Assembly: GCF_000429025.1 (NCBI RefSeq)
Contig: NZ_KE386838.1
Coordinates: 1 to 49,191 of the forward strand
Source of the DNA: Actinospineispora spinosispora DSM 44797
GTDB lineage: Bacteria > Actinomycetota > Actinomycetes > Mycobacteriales > Pseudonocardiaceae
DNA length: 49,191 bases
Direction: 5' to 3'
The position numbers and the translations under genes are program-made. Shown piece after piece: positions 36,438-44,255 of the stretch. The notes beneath the pieces are model-generated. The model had not been told where the DNA came from. It made no database searches and was given only the letters and a program-made list of their open reading frames with translations. Each line of letters begins with the position of its first letter. The stretch's first letter is position 1.

Positions 36438-37028
36438 ATGCGAATCATCGTTGTCGGGGCGTCCGGCATGCTCGGGAGAGCCGTTGTCGCCGCCCTTCGG
36501 GACGCGCACGACGTCATTCCGGTGTCCCGGCGGTCGGCTGTCAGTGTCGATCTCGCCGACGTCTCCTCCGTCGGGCGGCTGTTCACCGAGGTGGCCGATG
36601 TCGACTCGGTGGTCTGCTGCGCCGCGAACGTGCCGTTGACCCCGTTGCCGGAGCTGACCGACGCCGGGGTCGCCGCCGATGTACAGGCCAAGATGTTCGG
36701 CCAGGTCTCGCTCACGCTCAGCGCCGCCGCGCGGCTGAACAGCGGGGGTTCGATCGTGCTCACCGGCGGGACGTTCGTCACCCCGATCCGGGGCAGCAGC
36801 ATCGGTGCGCTGGTCAACACCGGGTTGAGCGGCTTCGTCCGGTCGGCGGCGGCCGAGCTTCCCCGGGGGCTGCGGCTCAACCTGGTCAGCCCGGGTTGGA
36901 TCAGCGAGACGCTCACCGCGATGGGCGAGGACCCCGCTTCGGGCACGCCGGTCAGCGTCGTCGCAGACGCCTACCGCGCGCTCGTGGAGGGCACCGCGCA
37001 AGGAACCACCGTCGTTCCTCAGTCGTAG
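36438..37028 (+). CDS. Short-chain dehydrogenase-like protein without the catalytic Tyr-Lys pair
   Basis: A 196-residue Rossmann protein. The nucleotide motif is GASGMLG (7-13), with CCAAN (the NNAG equivalent) and NLVSPGWI conserved. At the place of the usual YxxxK the sequence reads NTGLSGFVRSAAAEL, so the standard catalytic residues are missing, as in a known short subfamily. AGGAGAG lies 7 nt before the ATG. Its 3' end overlaps imuB on the other strand by 10 bp. The function is unclear: possibly a reductase with altered chemistry, or a cofactor-binding regulator. Confidence 0.85.
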   Translation: MRIIVVGASGMLGRAVVAALRDAHDVIPVSRRSAVSVDLADVSSVGRLFTEVADVDSVVCCAANVPLTPLPELTDAGVAADVQAKMFGQVSLTLSAAARLNSGGSIVLTGGTFVTPIRGSSIGALVNTGLSGFVRSAAAELPRGLRLNLVSPGWISETLTAMGEDPASGTPVSVVADAYRALVEGTAQGTTVVPQS

Positions 37029-38656
37029 CTGCCGATGACCGACCAGCGGTCGTTGCTGTGGAGCAGCAGCAGGGCCGTCTCTTCCTCTTCCCCACCCACC
37101 ACGACCTGCAGCCGGCTGCCCCGCCAGCCGAGCACCGCGTCCCACCAGCGCTGGTCCACCGGCCACGGGCCTGCCCAGCCCCGCACCGGCAGCGGTCCGC
37201 CGCCTCCGCGCGCGACGCTCGCCGGGGCGGCGCTGAGCACGTAGCGATCGGTGACGACGACCGGCCGGCCCGCTGCGTCGGACACCTCGGCGTACACCGG
37301 CTCGGCGGGCACCGTCGTCGGCGACGGTGCCGGCAACCGCCCTGGCCAGGGCGGTTCCGTTCGGTCGACGATCCCCTCGGCGGCGCCCCGGCCGCCGTGG
37401 CCGACCCGCAGCGGCGACGCGGCCACCTCGTCGCCCCACGGCACCAGGCGGACCCGTTCGGCGGGGTCGCGGCCGCCTTCGAGCACTGCGGTGTAGACCC
37501 CTTCCGGTCCGAGCAGCGCCTGTACCCGCACCAGCGCTCTGCCGACCCGTTCCTGTGCCGCGCCGACATCGCCCCACAGCCCCAGCTGCAGCGCGCCCGC
37601 GGCGACCACCTCCTCACCGACCAGCCGCAACGACCGGATCCCGCCGGTCGGATCCGATTCGCCCTCCGAGGGTCCGCCCCCTCGCAGCAGCGTCCTGGTG
37701 AGCCAGGCGTCCAGCTGCCACCGCACCCGGTCGACCGTCCCCGCCGGGGTCAGCGGCTCGGCGCACCGCCAGACCCTGGCCAGGTCGTCGCCCTCGGTGG
37801 TGCCCGCCTCGACACCCAGCCGGGTGCAGGCGAGCCCGTGCCCGGCCAGCAGTGCGTGCAACCGGTCCGCCAGCGCCCTCGACGCGAACGCCGCCGCGTC
37901 GACCCTGGTCACCGGCGGGTCCAGCTCGATCGACACGGCCAGCTCCTCGGGGGGACGCCGGCGCGCGGGTGGGCGCGGTTCCAACCCGCGCGCCAGCCGG
38001 TGGGCCAGCACCGCGTCGGAGCCGAACCGGGAGGCGACGTCGGCAGAGGGCAACGCCGCGAAGGCCCCCAGGCTGCGCAACCCCAGCCTGCGCAGCAGGT
38101 CGATCAGCTCACCCCGGTCCGTGCCGGGTTCCCGGTCCAGCTCACCGACCTCCAGCGGAGCGAGGAACTCGGCGCTGCGTCCCTCCTCCACCACCACACC
38201 CCGGTGAGCCGCCAGCGTCGCCGCGAACAGCCCGTCCGCGACCCCGACCTGGCATTCCACCCCGACCCTGGTCGCGACCTGGTCGATCAGCCGCTCCGCG
38301 ACCTCGCCCACACCGCCGAAGTACGTCACGGGCCCGCGCGCGAGCAGCGCCAGCAGCCCGGGGCGGACCACCTCCAGGCCCGGGGCCACCTCCTCGACGG
38401 CGAGCGCCACCCGCTCGAACATGCGGGCGTCCCGCTCCTGGTCGACAGCCAGCACGACCAGCTCCGGGCAGCGGGCCTGCGCCTCCCTCCTGCGCAGGCC
38501 CCTCCGGACGCCCTCGGCCCGTGCCCTCGCCGAGCAGGCGAGCACCCGGTTGGCCGACACGACCGCCGCGGGGCGGTGCGCCGCGATCCCCTCCGCCTCC
38601 GTCGCGGCCACCACCGGCCAGTCCGGGCACCACAGCGCCACGATCCGGGGGATCAC
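37019..38656 (-). CDS. imuB: ImuB, catalytically inactive Y-family polymerase homologue
   Basis: The hub of the SOS mutasome. It is related to DinB-type polymerases but lacks the catalytic carboxylates: the N-terminus IPRIVALWCPDWPVVAAT has no Asp where active enzymes have one. A beta-clamp binding motif QLGLWG lies at 357-362, close to the position of QLPLWG in the mycobacterial protein. It connects DnaE2 and ImuA to the clamp. The GTG at 38656 overlaps the imuA stop (GTGA). 545 residues. Confidence 0.94.
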   Translation of the reverse strand: MIPRIVALWCPDWPVVAATEAEGIAAHRPAAVVSANRVLACSARARAEGVRRGLRRREAQARCPELVVLAVDQERDARMFERVALAVEEVAPGLEVVRPGLLALLARGPVTYFGGVGEVAERLIDQVATRVGVECQVGVADGLFAATLAAHRGVVVEEGRSAEFLAPLEVGELDREPGTDRGELIDLLRRLGLRSLGAFAALPSADVASRFGSDAVLAHRLARGLEPRPPARRRPPEELAVSIELDPPVTRVDAAAFASRALADRLHALLAGHGLACTRLGVEAGTTEGDDLARVWRCAEPLTPAGTVDRVRWQLDAWLTRTLLRGGGPSEGESDPTGGIRSLRLVGEEVVAAGALQLGLWGDVGAAQERVGRALVRVQALLGPEGVYTAVLEGGRDPAERVRLVPWGDEVAASPLRVGHGGRGAAEGIVDRTEPPWPGRLPAPSPTTVPAEPVYAEVSDAAGRPVVVTDRYVLSAAPASVARGGGGPLPVRGWAGPWPVDQRWWDAVLGWRGSRLQVVVGGEEEETALLLLHSNDRWSVIGSYD

Positions 38657-39441
38657 CCCGCTTTCCTGCTCTCGTCCGGGACCTCGGCGGGCCACCGGAC
38701 CCCGGACAACGCACCCGTCGGCCCCGGCAGCAGCACCGAGGCGTTCCGTCCCCGGTGCGCCGCGCCACACCCGCCGACCCGCACCCGGACCTGCCTGCAC
38801 CGCAACCGGCCCGCGCCGCCTTCACCGAGCCCCCGCCAGCGCCCGGCGTCACCCCCGACCTCCAGATCGGCGCCGGGCCACCGGCCGAGCGAGAGCAGCA
38901 CCGCGCCGCGCTGCCGCGCCCTGGCCGCCAGCCGCTGCCGATCGCCGGCGCCCAGCCGGCCGGCGCCCGCCACCGCGACCAGCTCCACCCCGTCCAGCAG
39001 CGCGGCGGTGACCGCCACCAGATCGGTGCCCGGCCGAGGCACCAGCGCGACCCTGGACAGCACCAGCCCCGCCTCCTCGGCCGCCACCAGCCCGAGCTCC
39101 GGCATGCCCACCAGCGCACACCACGAGCCCGTCGCGGACGCCTCGGCGAGCAACGCGAGCAACAGTGAGACCGAGGCCCGCGAGCGGACCGCGACGATGC
39201 CACCCCTCCGGAGCCCCCCATCGGGCAACAGCGGGCGCAGCGCGGGCGCCACCGGCAGCACCTGCTCACCCGGAACCGACGCGACCTTCGGCTCCCCCGC
39301 CCACGCCTGCCCCGCCGATCGTCCTGACCAGGAACGAGTCGCCCTGCTGAGCAGGCTCCTGGCCTCGCTCAACCGCGCGGCTTGCGCGTCCGCCGGCGCC
39401 ACGGCACCCACATGCACCTCCGAAAGCACGACCATTGACAT
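38653..39441 (-). CDS. imuA: ImuA (ImuA') mutasome component
   Basis: A 262-residue RecA-like protein of the mutasome, first gene of the imuA-imuB operon. GGLRRGGIVAVRSRASVSLLLALLAEA is the region equivalent to the RecA Walker A part, without an intact GKT. The C-terminus is divergent, as in actinobacteria. The ATG at 39441 uses the last base of the LexA box as its A; a second ATG is at 39435. No ribosome-binding site is present, so the leader must be very short. Confidence 0.9.
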   Translation of the reverse strand: MSMVVLSEVHVGAVAPADAQAARLSEARSLLSRATRSWSGRSAGQAWAGEPKVASVPGEQVLPVAPALRPLLPDGGLRRGGIVAVRSRASVSLLLALLAEASATGSWCALVGMPELGLVAAEEAGLVLSRVALVPRPGTDLVAVTAALLDGVELVAVAGAGRLGAGDRQRLAARARQRGAVLLSLGRWPGADLEVGGDAGRWRGLGEGGAGRLRCRQVRVRVGGCGAAHRGRNASVLLPGPTGALSGVRWPAEVPDESRKAG

Positions 39442-39456
39442 CGAACACTTGTTCGA
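39441..39456. promoter_or_regulatory. LexA (SOS) box shared by imuA-imuB and a divergent sigma-factor gene
   Basis: TCGAACACTTGTTCGA, again a perfect consensus. On the minus strand it lies between a possible -10 TATTCT (39464-39459) and the imuA start codon. On the plus strand it occupies positions 1-16 of a 17-nt spacer between TTGACA (39435-39440) and AAGAAT (39458-39463), a possible promoter of the 39511 gene. Confidence 0.93.
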
Positions 39457-39510
39457 AAAGAATAATCCTATGACGACACACGCAGTCAAGGCCCTCGGAA
39501 GGTGGACGCG

Positions 39511-41271
39511 GTGGCCACGGGCAGTAGCACGTTGGTCGAGGTCGGCAGCGACGGCGGACTCGTACTCGCCACGCTCGCGGGTGACCAGACGGCATTCGCG
39601 TCGCTCTACGACCGTTTCGCCGGTCGGATCCACGACTTCCACCTGGCCTTACTCCGCGATCCCTACCAGGCCGTTGAGGCGACCTACCAGACCATCCGGA
39701 AGGCCGTCGCCGGACTCAACCACCTAGGCGAGCCCGCCCAGCTGCGGCCGTGGCTGTACGCGCTCGCCCACCGCCAGGCCAAGCAGCATCGCAACCCGAA
39801 CAAGAAGTCCCGTTCGGACGGCGCGTACAACTGGGCGGGCGGGGCGCGGCCCAGCATCGACGGCCAGGCCGACATGTGGCGCGCGCTGCCCTCCGACCTG
39901 ACCGAACGCGACCGCGCGCTGCTCACCCTGCACCTGCGGCACGGGCTGGACGCCACGGAGATCGCGTCCATCGTCGGAATCTCGGCGGGCAAGGCGAAGG
40001 CCCGGCTCGACCGGCTGCGCCCGGCGCTGGAGCCCGCGCTGCGCCCGCTGCTGCAGGCCCGTCTCGGTCCGGCGTACTCGAACCGCGACGGCTCCGGCTT
40101 CGGGCTGATCGACTCCGTCGAGGGCATGCCGACGGGACGCGCGGACCGGTCCGGTGCCGGTGGCGCGGCCAGCAACATCACCAACGACGACAACCCGCCG
40201 CCGCTGCGTCTCGCGGTGCCGTTCGTCCCGCCGCCGCCCCAGCTGCGTGACGAGATCCTCCGCCACACCCCGCTGATCACGGCACACGAGGGGCTACCCC
40301 GCCCACGTACCAGGGCGGCCTGGATCACCACCGTGGTCACGGTCATCGTGCTGGTGGTGGGCACGGTGCTGTTCGTCAACCGGAACATGGAGCGGCGGCC
40401 GGTGATCGCGGTCAAGTTCGGGCCGTCCTCCGAGCTCGCGCTGTCCACCACGGTCATCGACCTCGGCGCGGTCAACTCCACCGCCACCGTCACGCTGTCC
40501 AACACGGGCCAGAGCCAGCTCTCCTGGAACGCCACCCCGACCGACCCGTGGCTCAAGGTCAGCCCGGCGAACGGGTCGCTGGCCGGTGGCGCGGTGCAGC
40601 AGCTGACCGTCACCGTCGACCGGAACGCGCTGCCCGAGGGCGACGGCCGCACCCAGCTGAAGGTCGGCTCCGCGGGCGACCAGGGCCAGGGCATGGTCGG
40701 GGTCGCGCTCCGCGAGGAACGCCCGCCGGCGATCATGAACGCGAGAGCGAGCAACACCAAGATCGGTGGTTACGGCTGCCCGACCACCTCCACCATCAGC
40801 GCCACCGTGCAGGACGAGTCCAAGCCGGTGCACGTCACGCTGGTCGGGCCGGGCAGGCAGTCCCAGGTCATGAAGGCGAACGGCGACACCTTCACCGGGC
40901 GGCTCGGCTCCGGTTCCGGCACCAACATCATCTGGCGGATCGTCGCGACGGACGCGCGGAACAACACCGTGACCAGCCCGGCGCAGGTCATCTCGCACGC
41001 AGACTGCGCGGTACGTCCCGCGCCGAAACCCAAGCCGGTGCCGTCGCAGGCTCCGCAGAGCTCGCAGAACAAGCCGGACCCCACCACCAGGCCCGGGGAC
41101 AGCGACGACGACTCCGGTTCCGACGGGCGCGGCTCCTCCGGCTCCGGCGACGACAGTGGGGACTCCGGCGGTTCGTCCGGGGGCGATGACAGCGGCGGCG
41201 ATTCCGGTGGATCGTCCGGTGGGGACGACAGCGGCGACTCCGGCGGCGGGAGCCCGTTCGGAGGGTTCTAG
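39511..41271 (+). CDS. ECF sigma factor fused to a membrane helix and extracellular Ig/BACON-like domains
   Basis: A 586-residue fusion. Residues 20-95 are sigma region 2 (AFASLYDRFAGRIHDFHLALLRD); 125-180 are region 4 (LTERDRALLTLHLRHGLDATEIASIVGISAGKAKARL, in two helices). A proline-rich linker leads to one membrane helix (270-290). Outside lie a BACON-like domain (about 305-395: VIDLGAVNSTATVTLSNTG, then PTDPWLKVSPANGSL), a second beta domain with one Cys pair, and a Gly/Ser/Asp tail with two copies of SGGSSGGDDSGG. The GTG at 39511 is 8 nt from GGAAGG; GTG 39502 is too close. It probably senses the envelope and acts while tethered or after release. Confidence 0.85.
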   Translation: MATGSSTLVEVGSDGGLVLATLAGDQTAFASLYDRFAGRIHDFHLALLRDPYQAVEATYQTIRKAVAGLNHLGEPAQLRPWLYALAHRQAKQHRNPNKKSRSDGAYNWAGGARPSIDGQADMWRALPSDLTERDRALLTLHLRHGLDATEIASIVGISAGKAKARLDRLRPALEPALRPLLQARLGPAYSNRDGSGFGLIDSVEGMPTGRADRSGAGGAASNITNDDNPPPLRLAVPFVPPPPQLRDEILRHTPLITAHEGLPRPRTRAAWITTVVTVIVLVVGTVLFVNRNMERRPVIAVKFGPSSELALSTTVIDLGAVNSTATVTLSNTGQSQLSWNATPTDPWLKVSPANGSLAGGAVQQLTVTVDRNALPEGDGRTQLKVGSAGDQGQGMVGVALREERPPAIMNARASNTKIGGYGCPTTSTISATVQDESKPVHVTLVGPGRQSQVMKANGDTFTGRLGSGSGTNIIWRIVATDARNNTVTSPAQVISHADCAVRPAPKPKPVPSQAPQSSQNKPDPTTRPGDSDDDSGSDGRGSSGSGDDSGDSGGSSGGDDSGGDSGGSSGGDDSGDSGGGSPFGGF

Positions 41272-41353
41272 CTTTTACTGCTCGCAGGGGCTGGGTTTAC
41301 TGCTCGCAGGGGGTGTTGTGGCTGGGTGTGTAGATCTGGCCTGTCCCGCGCGT

Positions 41354-41474
41354 CGAAAATTTCCGGCAGGGACCTCCCAAACCCTTCGGGCTCGGGAGGC
41401 CCGCAACCGGAAATTTCGGCGGCTGCGCCCTCGCTGACGCTTCGGGCTTCGCTGCCGTCGCTTGACGCGCGCTT
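41354..41474 (-). repeat. Inverted partial copy of the 215-bp repeat
   Basis: Contains a hairpin (41354-41418, arms beginning CGAAATTTCCGG) and a following segment that reads, in reverse complement, like 41820-41876. Together with copy B it makes an inverted repeat with a loop of about 350 bp. Confidence 0.65.
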
Positions 41475-41740
41475 GCTGCCGCGGCCTGAGAGCCGCCCCT
41501 TATGCACTACCCGCCTGCGGCGGAACCCCTTCGGGCGCCTTGCGGGGCCACCTGTGAAACGTGTGTCGCCACCTGCGCGGCGCAAGGTGAGGTGGCCCTG
41601 CTGCGATGCGCCTCCCACGACGAACAGCTGCAGGGGCTGCGGGAGTCTCCTCGGGAGCGGCTGTACATCCGGTTCACCCACCCACCAAAACCAGCCACTT
41701 CACCCCGCACCGAGCATGAGTGACGCACAGTTCACACTCG

Positions 41741-41955
41741 GCTCCGCGAGTCTCCCCGCAGGGGGTTCAGTGCGCAGCACTGCAAAGAACGCAACGGGCG
41801 AAGCAGAACGCGACCAGACAAGCGCGCGTCAAGCGAGGGCAGCGAAGCCGGAGCGAAGCGAACGGCGTAGCCGCCCAAGTTTCCGGTCGCGGGCCCCTCG
41901 AGGCGAAGCCGATGAGGGGTCCCGACCGGAAACTTCAGACGCGCGAAGGCCAGCC
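41741..41955 (+). repeat. 215-bp direct repeat, copy B
   Basis: Same length and orientation as 36211-36425, with an internal hairpin at 41877-41935. It ends 6 bp before the stop codon of purH on the opposite strand. Confidence 0.85.
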
Positions 41956-41961
41956 GAAAAG

Positions 41962-43563
41962 CTAGTGCGCGAAGTGCCGTGTACCGGTCAGGTAGAGGGT
42001 CAAGCCTGCTTCTGCGGCTGCCGCTGTCACCTCGGCGTCCCTGACCGAGCCTCCTGGTTGGACCACCGCTCGTACACCTGCCCGGATCAGGACCTCGAGG
42101 CCGTCGGGGAACGGGAAGAAGGCGTCGGAGGCGCCCACGGAGCCCGCTGCCCTGTCGCCTGCTCGCTGGACCGCCAGTCCTGCCGCGTCGACCCGGTTGA
42201 CCTGGCCCATGCCCACACCGACGGTGGCGCCGTCGTGGGCGAGCAGGATGGCGTTCGATTTCACCGCCCGGCAGGCGCGCCAGGCGAACAGCAGGTCGGC
42301 GAGGGTGGCGTCGTCGACCGGCTCGCCGGTCGCGAGTGACCACTTCGACACGTCGTCGCCGGGGGCGTCGACGAGGTCCTTGCTCTGGACCAGCAGGCCG
42401 CCGCTGACCGCGCGCATCTCGAACCCGGCGCGGGCCTCGCCCGCGACCTTCAGCACGCGGATGTTGCGCTTGCGGGTCAGGACTTCCAGCGCACCGTCGG
42501 CGAACGACGGTGCGGCGATGACCTCGGTGAACACTTCGGAGACCTGCTCGGCCATCGCGACGCTGACCTCGCGGTTCGACGCGATGACGCCGCCGTAGGC
42601 GCTCACCGGGTCGCACGCGTTCGCTTTGCGGTGCGCGTCGGCGATCGCCCGCGCCGGGTCCGCATCGGGGTCACCGACGGCGATGCCGCACGGGTTGGCG
42701 TGTTTGATGATCGCGACACACGGCACGTCGTGGTCGTGTGCGGCACGCCAGGCGGCGTCCGCGTCGACGTAGTTGTTGTACGACATGTCCTTGCCGTGCA
42801 GCTGCTCGGCACCCGCGAGACCGGAAGCGCCGTCTCCGGTCACGTACAGCGCGGCCGCCTGGTGCGGGTTCTCGCCGTAACGCAGGCCGGCGCGACGCTG
42901 CCAGGTCGCACCCATCCAGACCGGGAACTCAGCGGGGACCTCTGCCTCGTCCGTCTCCGGCGCGAGGACGCTGCCCATCCAGGATGCGACGGCCACGTCG
43001 TACGAGGCGGTGTGCCGGTAGGCGTCGGCGGCCAGGCGCCGGCGGTCGGGGAGGCTGAAGCCGCCGGAGGTGATCTGTTCGAGCGCCCAGTCGTAGCGGG
43101 ACGGGTCGACCAGGACGGCGACGCTGGCGTGGTTCTTCGCGGCGGCGCGCACCATGGCGGGGCCGCCGATGTCGATCTGCTCGACGCAGTCCTCCGGGCC
43201 GGCACCCGAGGCGACGGTCTGGGTGAACGGGTACAGGTTGCTGACCAGCAGGTCGAACGGCGCGACCTCCAGCTGTTCGAGCTGCTGCAGGTGCTCCGGT
43301 TTGCGGGTGTCGGCGAGCAGCCCGGCGTGGATGCGCGGGTGGAGCGTCTTGACCCGTCCGTCCAGGCATTCGGGGAACGAGGTGACCTCCTCCACCTTGG
43401 TGACCGGCACACCCGCGTCGGCGATGCGCTGCGCGGTCGAGCCGGTGGACACGATCTCCACCCCCGCCGCGTGCAGGCCGGTCGCCAGGTCCAGCAGGCC
43501 TGCCTTGTCGTAGACGCTGATCAGCGCACGCCGAATCGCGCGGCGTTCGGTCTGGGGACTCAC
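41962..43563 (-). CDS. purH: Bifunctional AICAR transformylase/IMP cyclohydrolase
   Basis: Catalyses the last two steps of IMP synthesis. The 533 residues hold an N-terminal MGS-like cyclohydrolase domain (SVYDKAGLLDLA; STGSTAQRI; KTLHPRIHAGLLA) and the C-terminal transformylase with RYGENPHQ (228-235) and the catalytic K287-H288 in KHANPCG. The frame is open upstream to 43761, but the GTG at 43563 overlaps the purN stop (GTGA) and has AAGGTGAG upstream. It is the last gene of the sucCD-to-purH block. Confidence 0.97.
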   Translation of the reverse strand: MSPQTERRAIRRALISVYDKAGLLDLATGLHAAGVEIVSTGSTAQRIADAGVPVTKVEEVTSFPECLDGRVKTLHPRIHAGLLADTRKPEHLQQLEQLEVAPFDLLVSNLYPFTQTVASGAGPEDCVEQIDIGGPAMVRAAAKNHASVAVLVDPSRYDWALEQITSGGFSLPDRRRLAADAYRHTASYDVAVASWMGSVLAPETDEAEVPAEFPVWMGATWQRRAGLRYGENPHQAAALYVTGDGASGLAGAEQLHGKDMSYNNYVDADAAWRAAHDHDVPCVAIIKHANPCGIAVGDPDADPARAIADAHRKANACDPVSAYGGVIASNREVSVAMAEQVSEVFTEVIAAPSFADGALEVLTRKRNIRVLKVAGEARAGFEMRAVSGGLLVQSKDLVDAPGDDVSKWSLATGEPVDDATLADLLFAWRACRAVKSNAILLAHDGATVGVGMGQVNRVDAAGLAVQRAGDRAAGSVGASDAFFPFPDGLEVLIRAGVRAVVQPGGSVRDAEVTAAAAEAGLTLYLTGTRHFAH

Positions 43564-44204
43564 AGGAATCTCACCTTTCGTCCGGTCACGGTGGCCCCGC
43601 GGGTGGCCAGCTCGGCCACGGTCTCCACCAGCAACCGCCGTTCCTCGATCTTGATCCGCTCGTGCAGGGTCTCTTCGGTGTCGTCGGCGCGTATCTCGAC
43701 GGCGCACTGGGCGAGCACCGGGCCGGTGTCCACTCCGGCGTCGACGAGGTGCACCGTGCACCCGGTGACCGTCACGCCGTAGTCGAGTGCGTCACGCACC
43801 GCGTGGACTCCGGGGAATGCCGGCAGCATCGCCGGGTGGGTGTTCAGTACCGGGCAGCCGACGCCGCTCAGGAACGACGGCGACAGTACCTTCATGAATC
43901 CCGCGCTGACCACCAGGTCCGGCTGGTGGGCGGCGACGGCCTTGGTGAGCGCGTCGTTCCACGAGTCGCGGTCGGGGTGGTCCCGCAGGACGGCGGTGAA
44001 CGAGGGCAGCCCGGCGCGCGCGGCTCGGTCGAGGCCCTCGATGCCCGCGCGGTCGGCGCCGACCGCGACGACCTCGGCGGGAAAGTCCGAGGGGGCACTG
44101 GCGTCCAGCAGAGCCTGCAGCAGGGTGCCCGATCCGGACACCAGAACCACGATCCTGGCGGGTACCGGCAACTCCAACCGGTAGGGGTTGCTCGACGTGC
44201 TCAG
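43560..44204 (-). CDS. purN: Phosphoribosylglycinamide formyltransferase, probable CTG start
   Basis: Transfers formyl from formyl-tetrahydrofolate to GAR. GSGTLLQ binds phosphate near the N-terminus; the catalytic His is in NTHPAMLPAFPG and the Asp in HLVDAGVDTGP. The conventional first start is a TTG at 44177 (205 residues), which has no spaced ribosome-binding site. Nine codons upstream a CTG at 44204 has GAGGA 7 nt before it and gives MSTSSNPYRLELPVPARIVV (214 residues). I prefer the CTG but only moderately. The 3' end overlaps purH by 4 nt. Confidence 0.9.
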   Translation of the reverse strand: MSTSSNPYRLELPVPARIVVLVSGSGTLLQALLDASAPSDFPAEVVAVGADRAGIEGLDRAARAGLPSFTAVLRDHPDRDSWNDALTKAVAAHQPDLVVSAGFMKVLSPSFLSGVGCPVLNTHPAMLPAFPGVHAVRDALDYGVTVTGCTVHLVDAGVDTGPVLAQCAVEIRADDTEETLHERIKIEERRLLVETVAELATRGATVTGRKVRFL

Positions 44205-44255
44205 TTCGGATTCCTCGGCTTCCGTGGAAGTTGTTTCCCCTGTTGGGGGACGGCT

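Larger units (their letters stand above)
41272..41961. other. 690-bp gene-free repeat mosaic
   Basis: Starts with a direct 17-bp repeat (41274-41290 and 41296-41312), then an inverted partial copy of the 215-bp repeat (41354-41474), a middle part with its own inverted repeats (GGGCCACCT at 41545 and AGGTGGCCC at 41590), and the complete 215-bp repeat copy B (41741-41955). Open frames here repeat peptides seen at the other copies, so I regard none as a gene. Convergent genes end on both sides. Confidence 0.75.

Noticed and set aside
35999..39727. A 1242-codon plus-strand open frame
   Set aside because: It is antisense to imuB and imuA over most of its length, with Arg/Pro/Gly-rich low-complexity translation. 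Both antisense genes are clearly recognised.
41272..41961. Remnant of an insertion sequence
   Set aside because: Inverted repeats are present, but no transposase fragment is recognisable in any frame.
41326..42339. Open frames over the repeat mosaic at 41.3-42.0 kb
   Set aside because: Their peptides (for example ARQARAAKPERSERRSR) recur at the other repeat copy and run into antisense purH.
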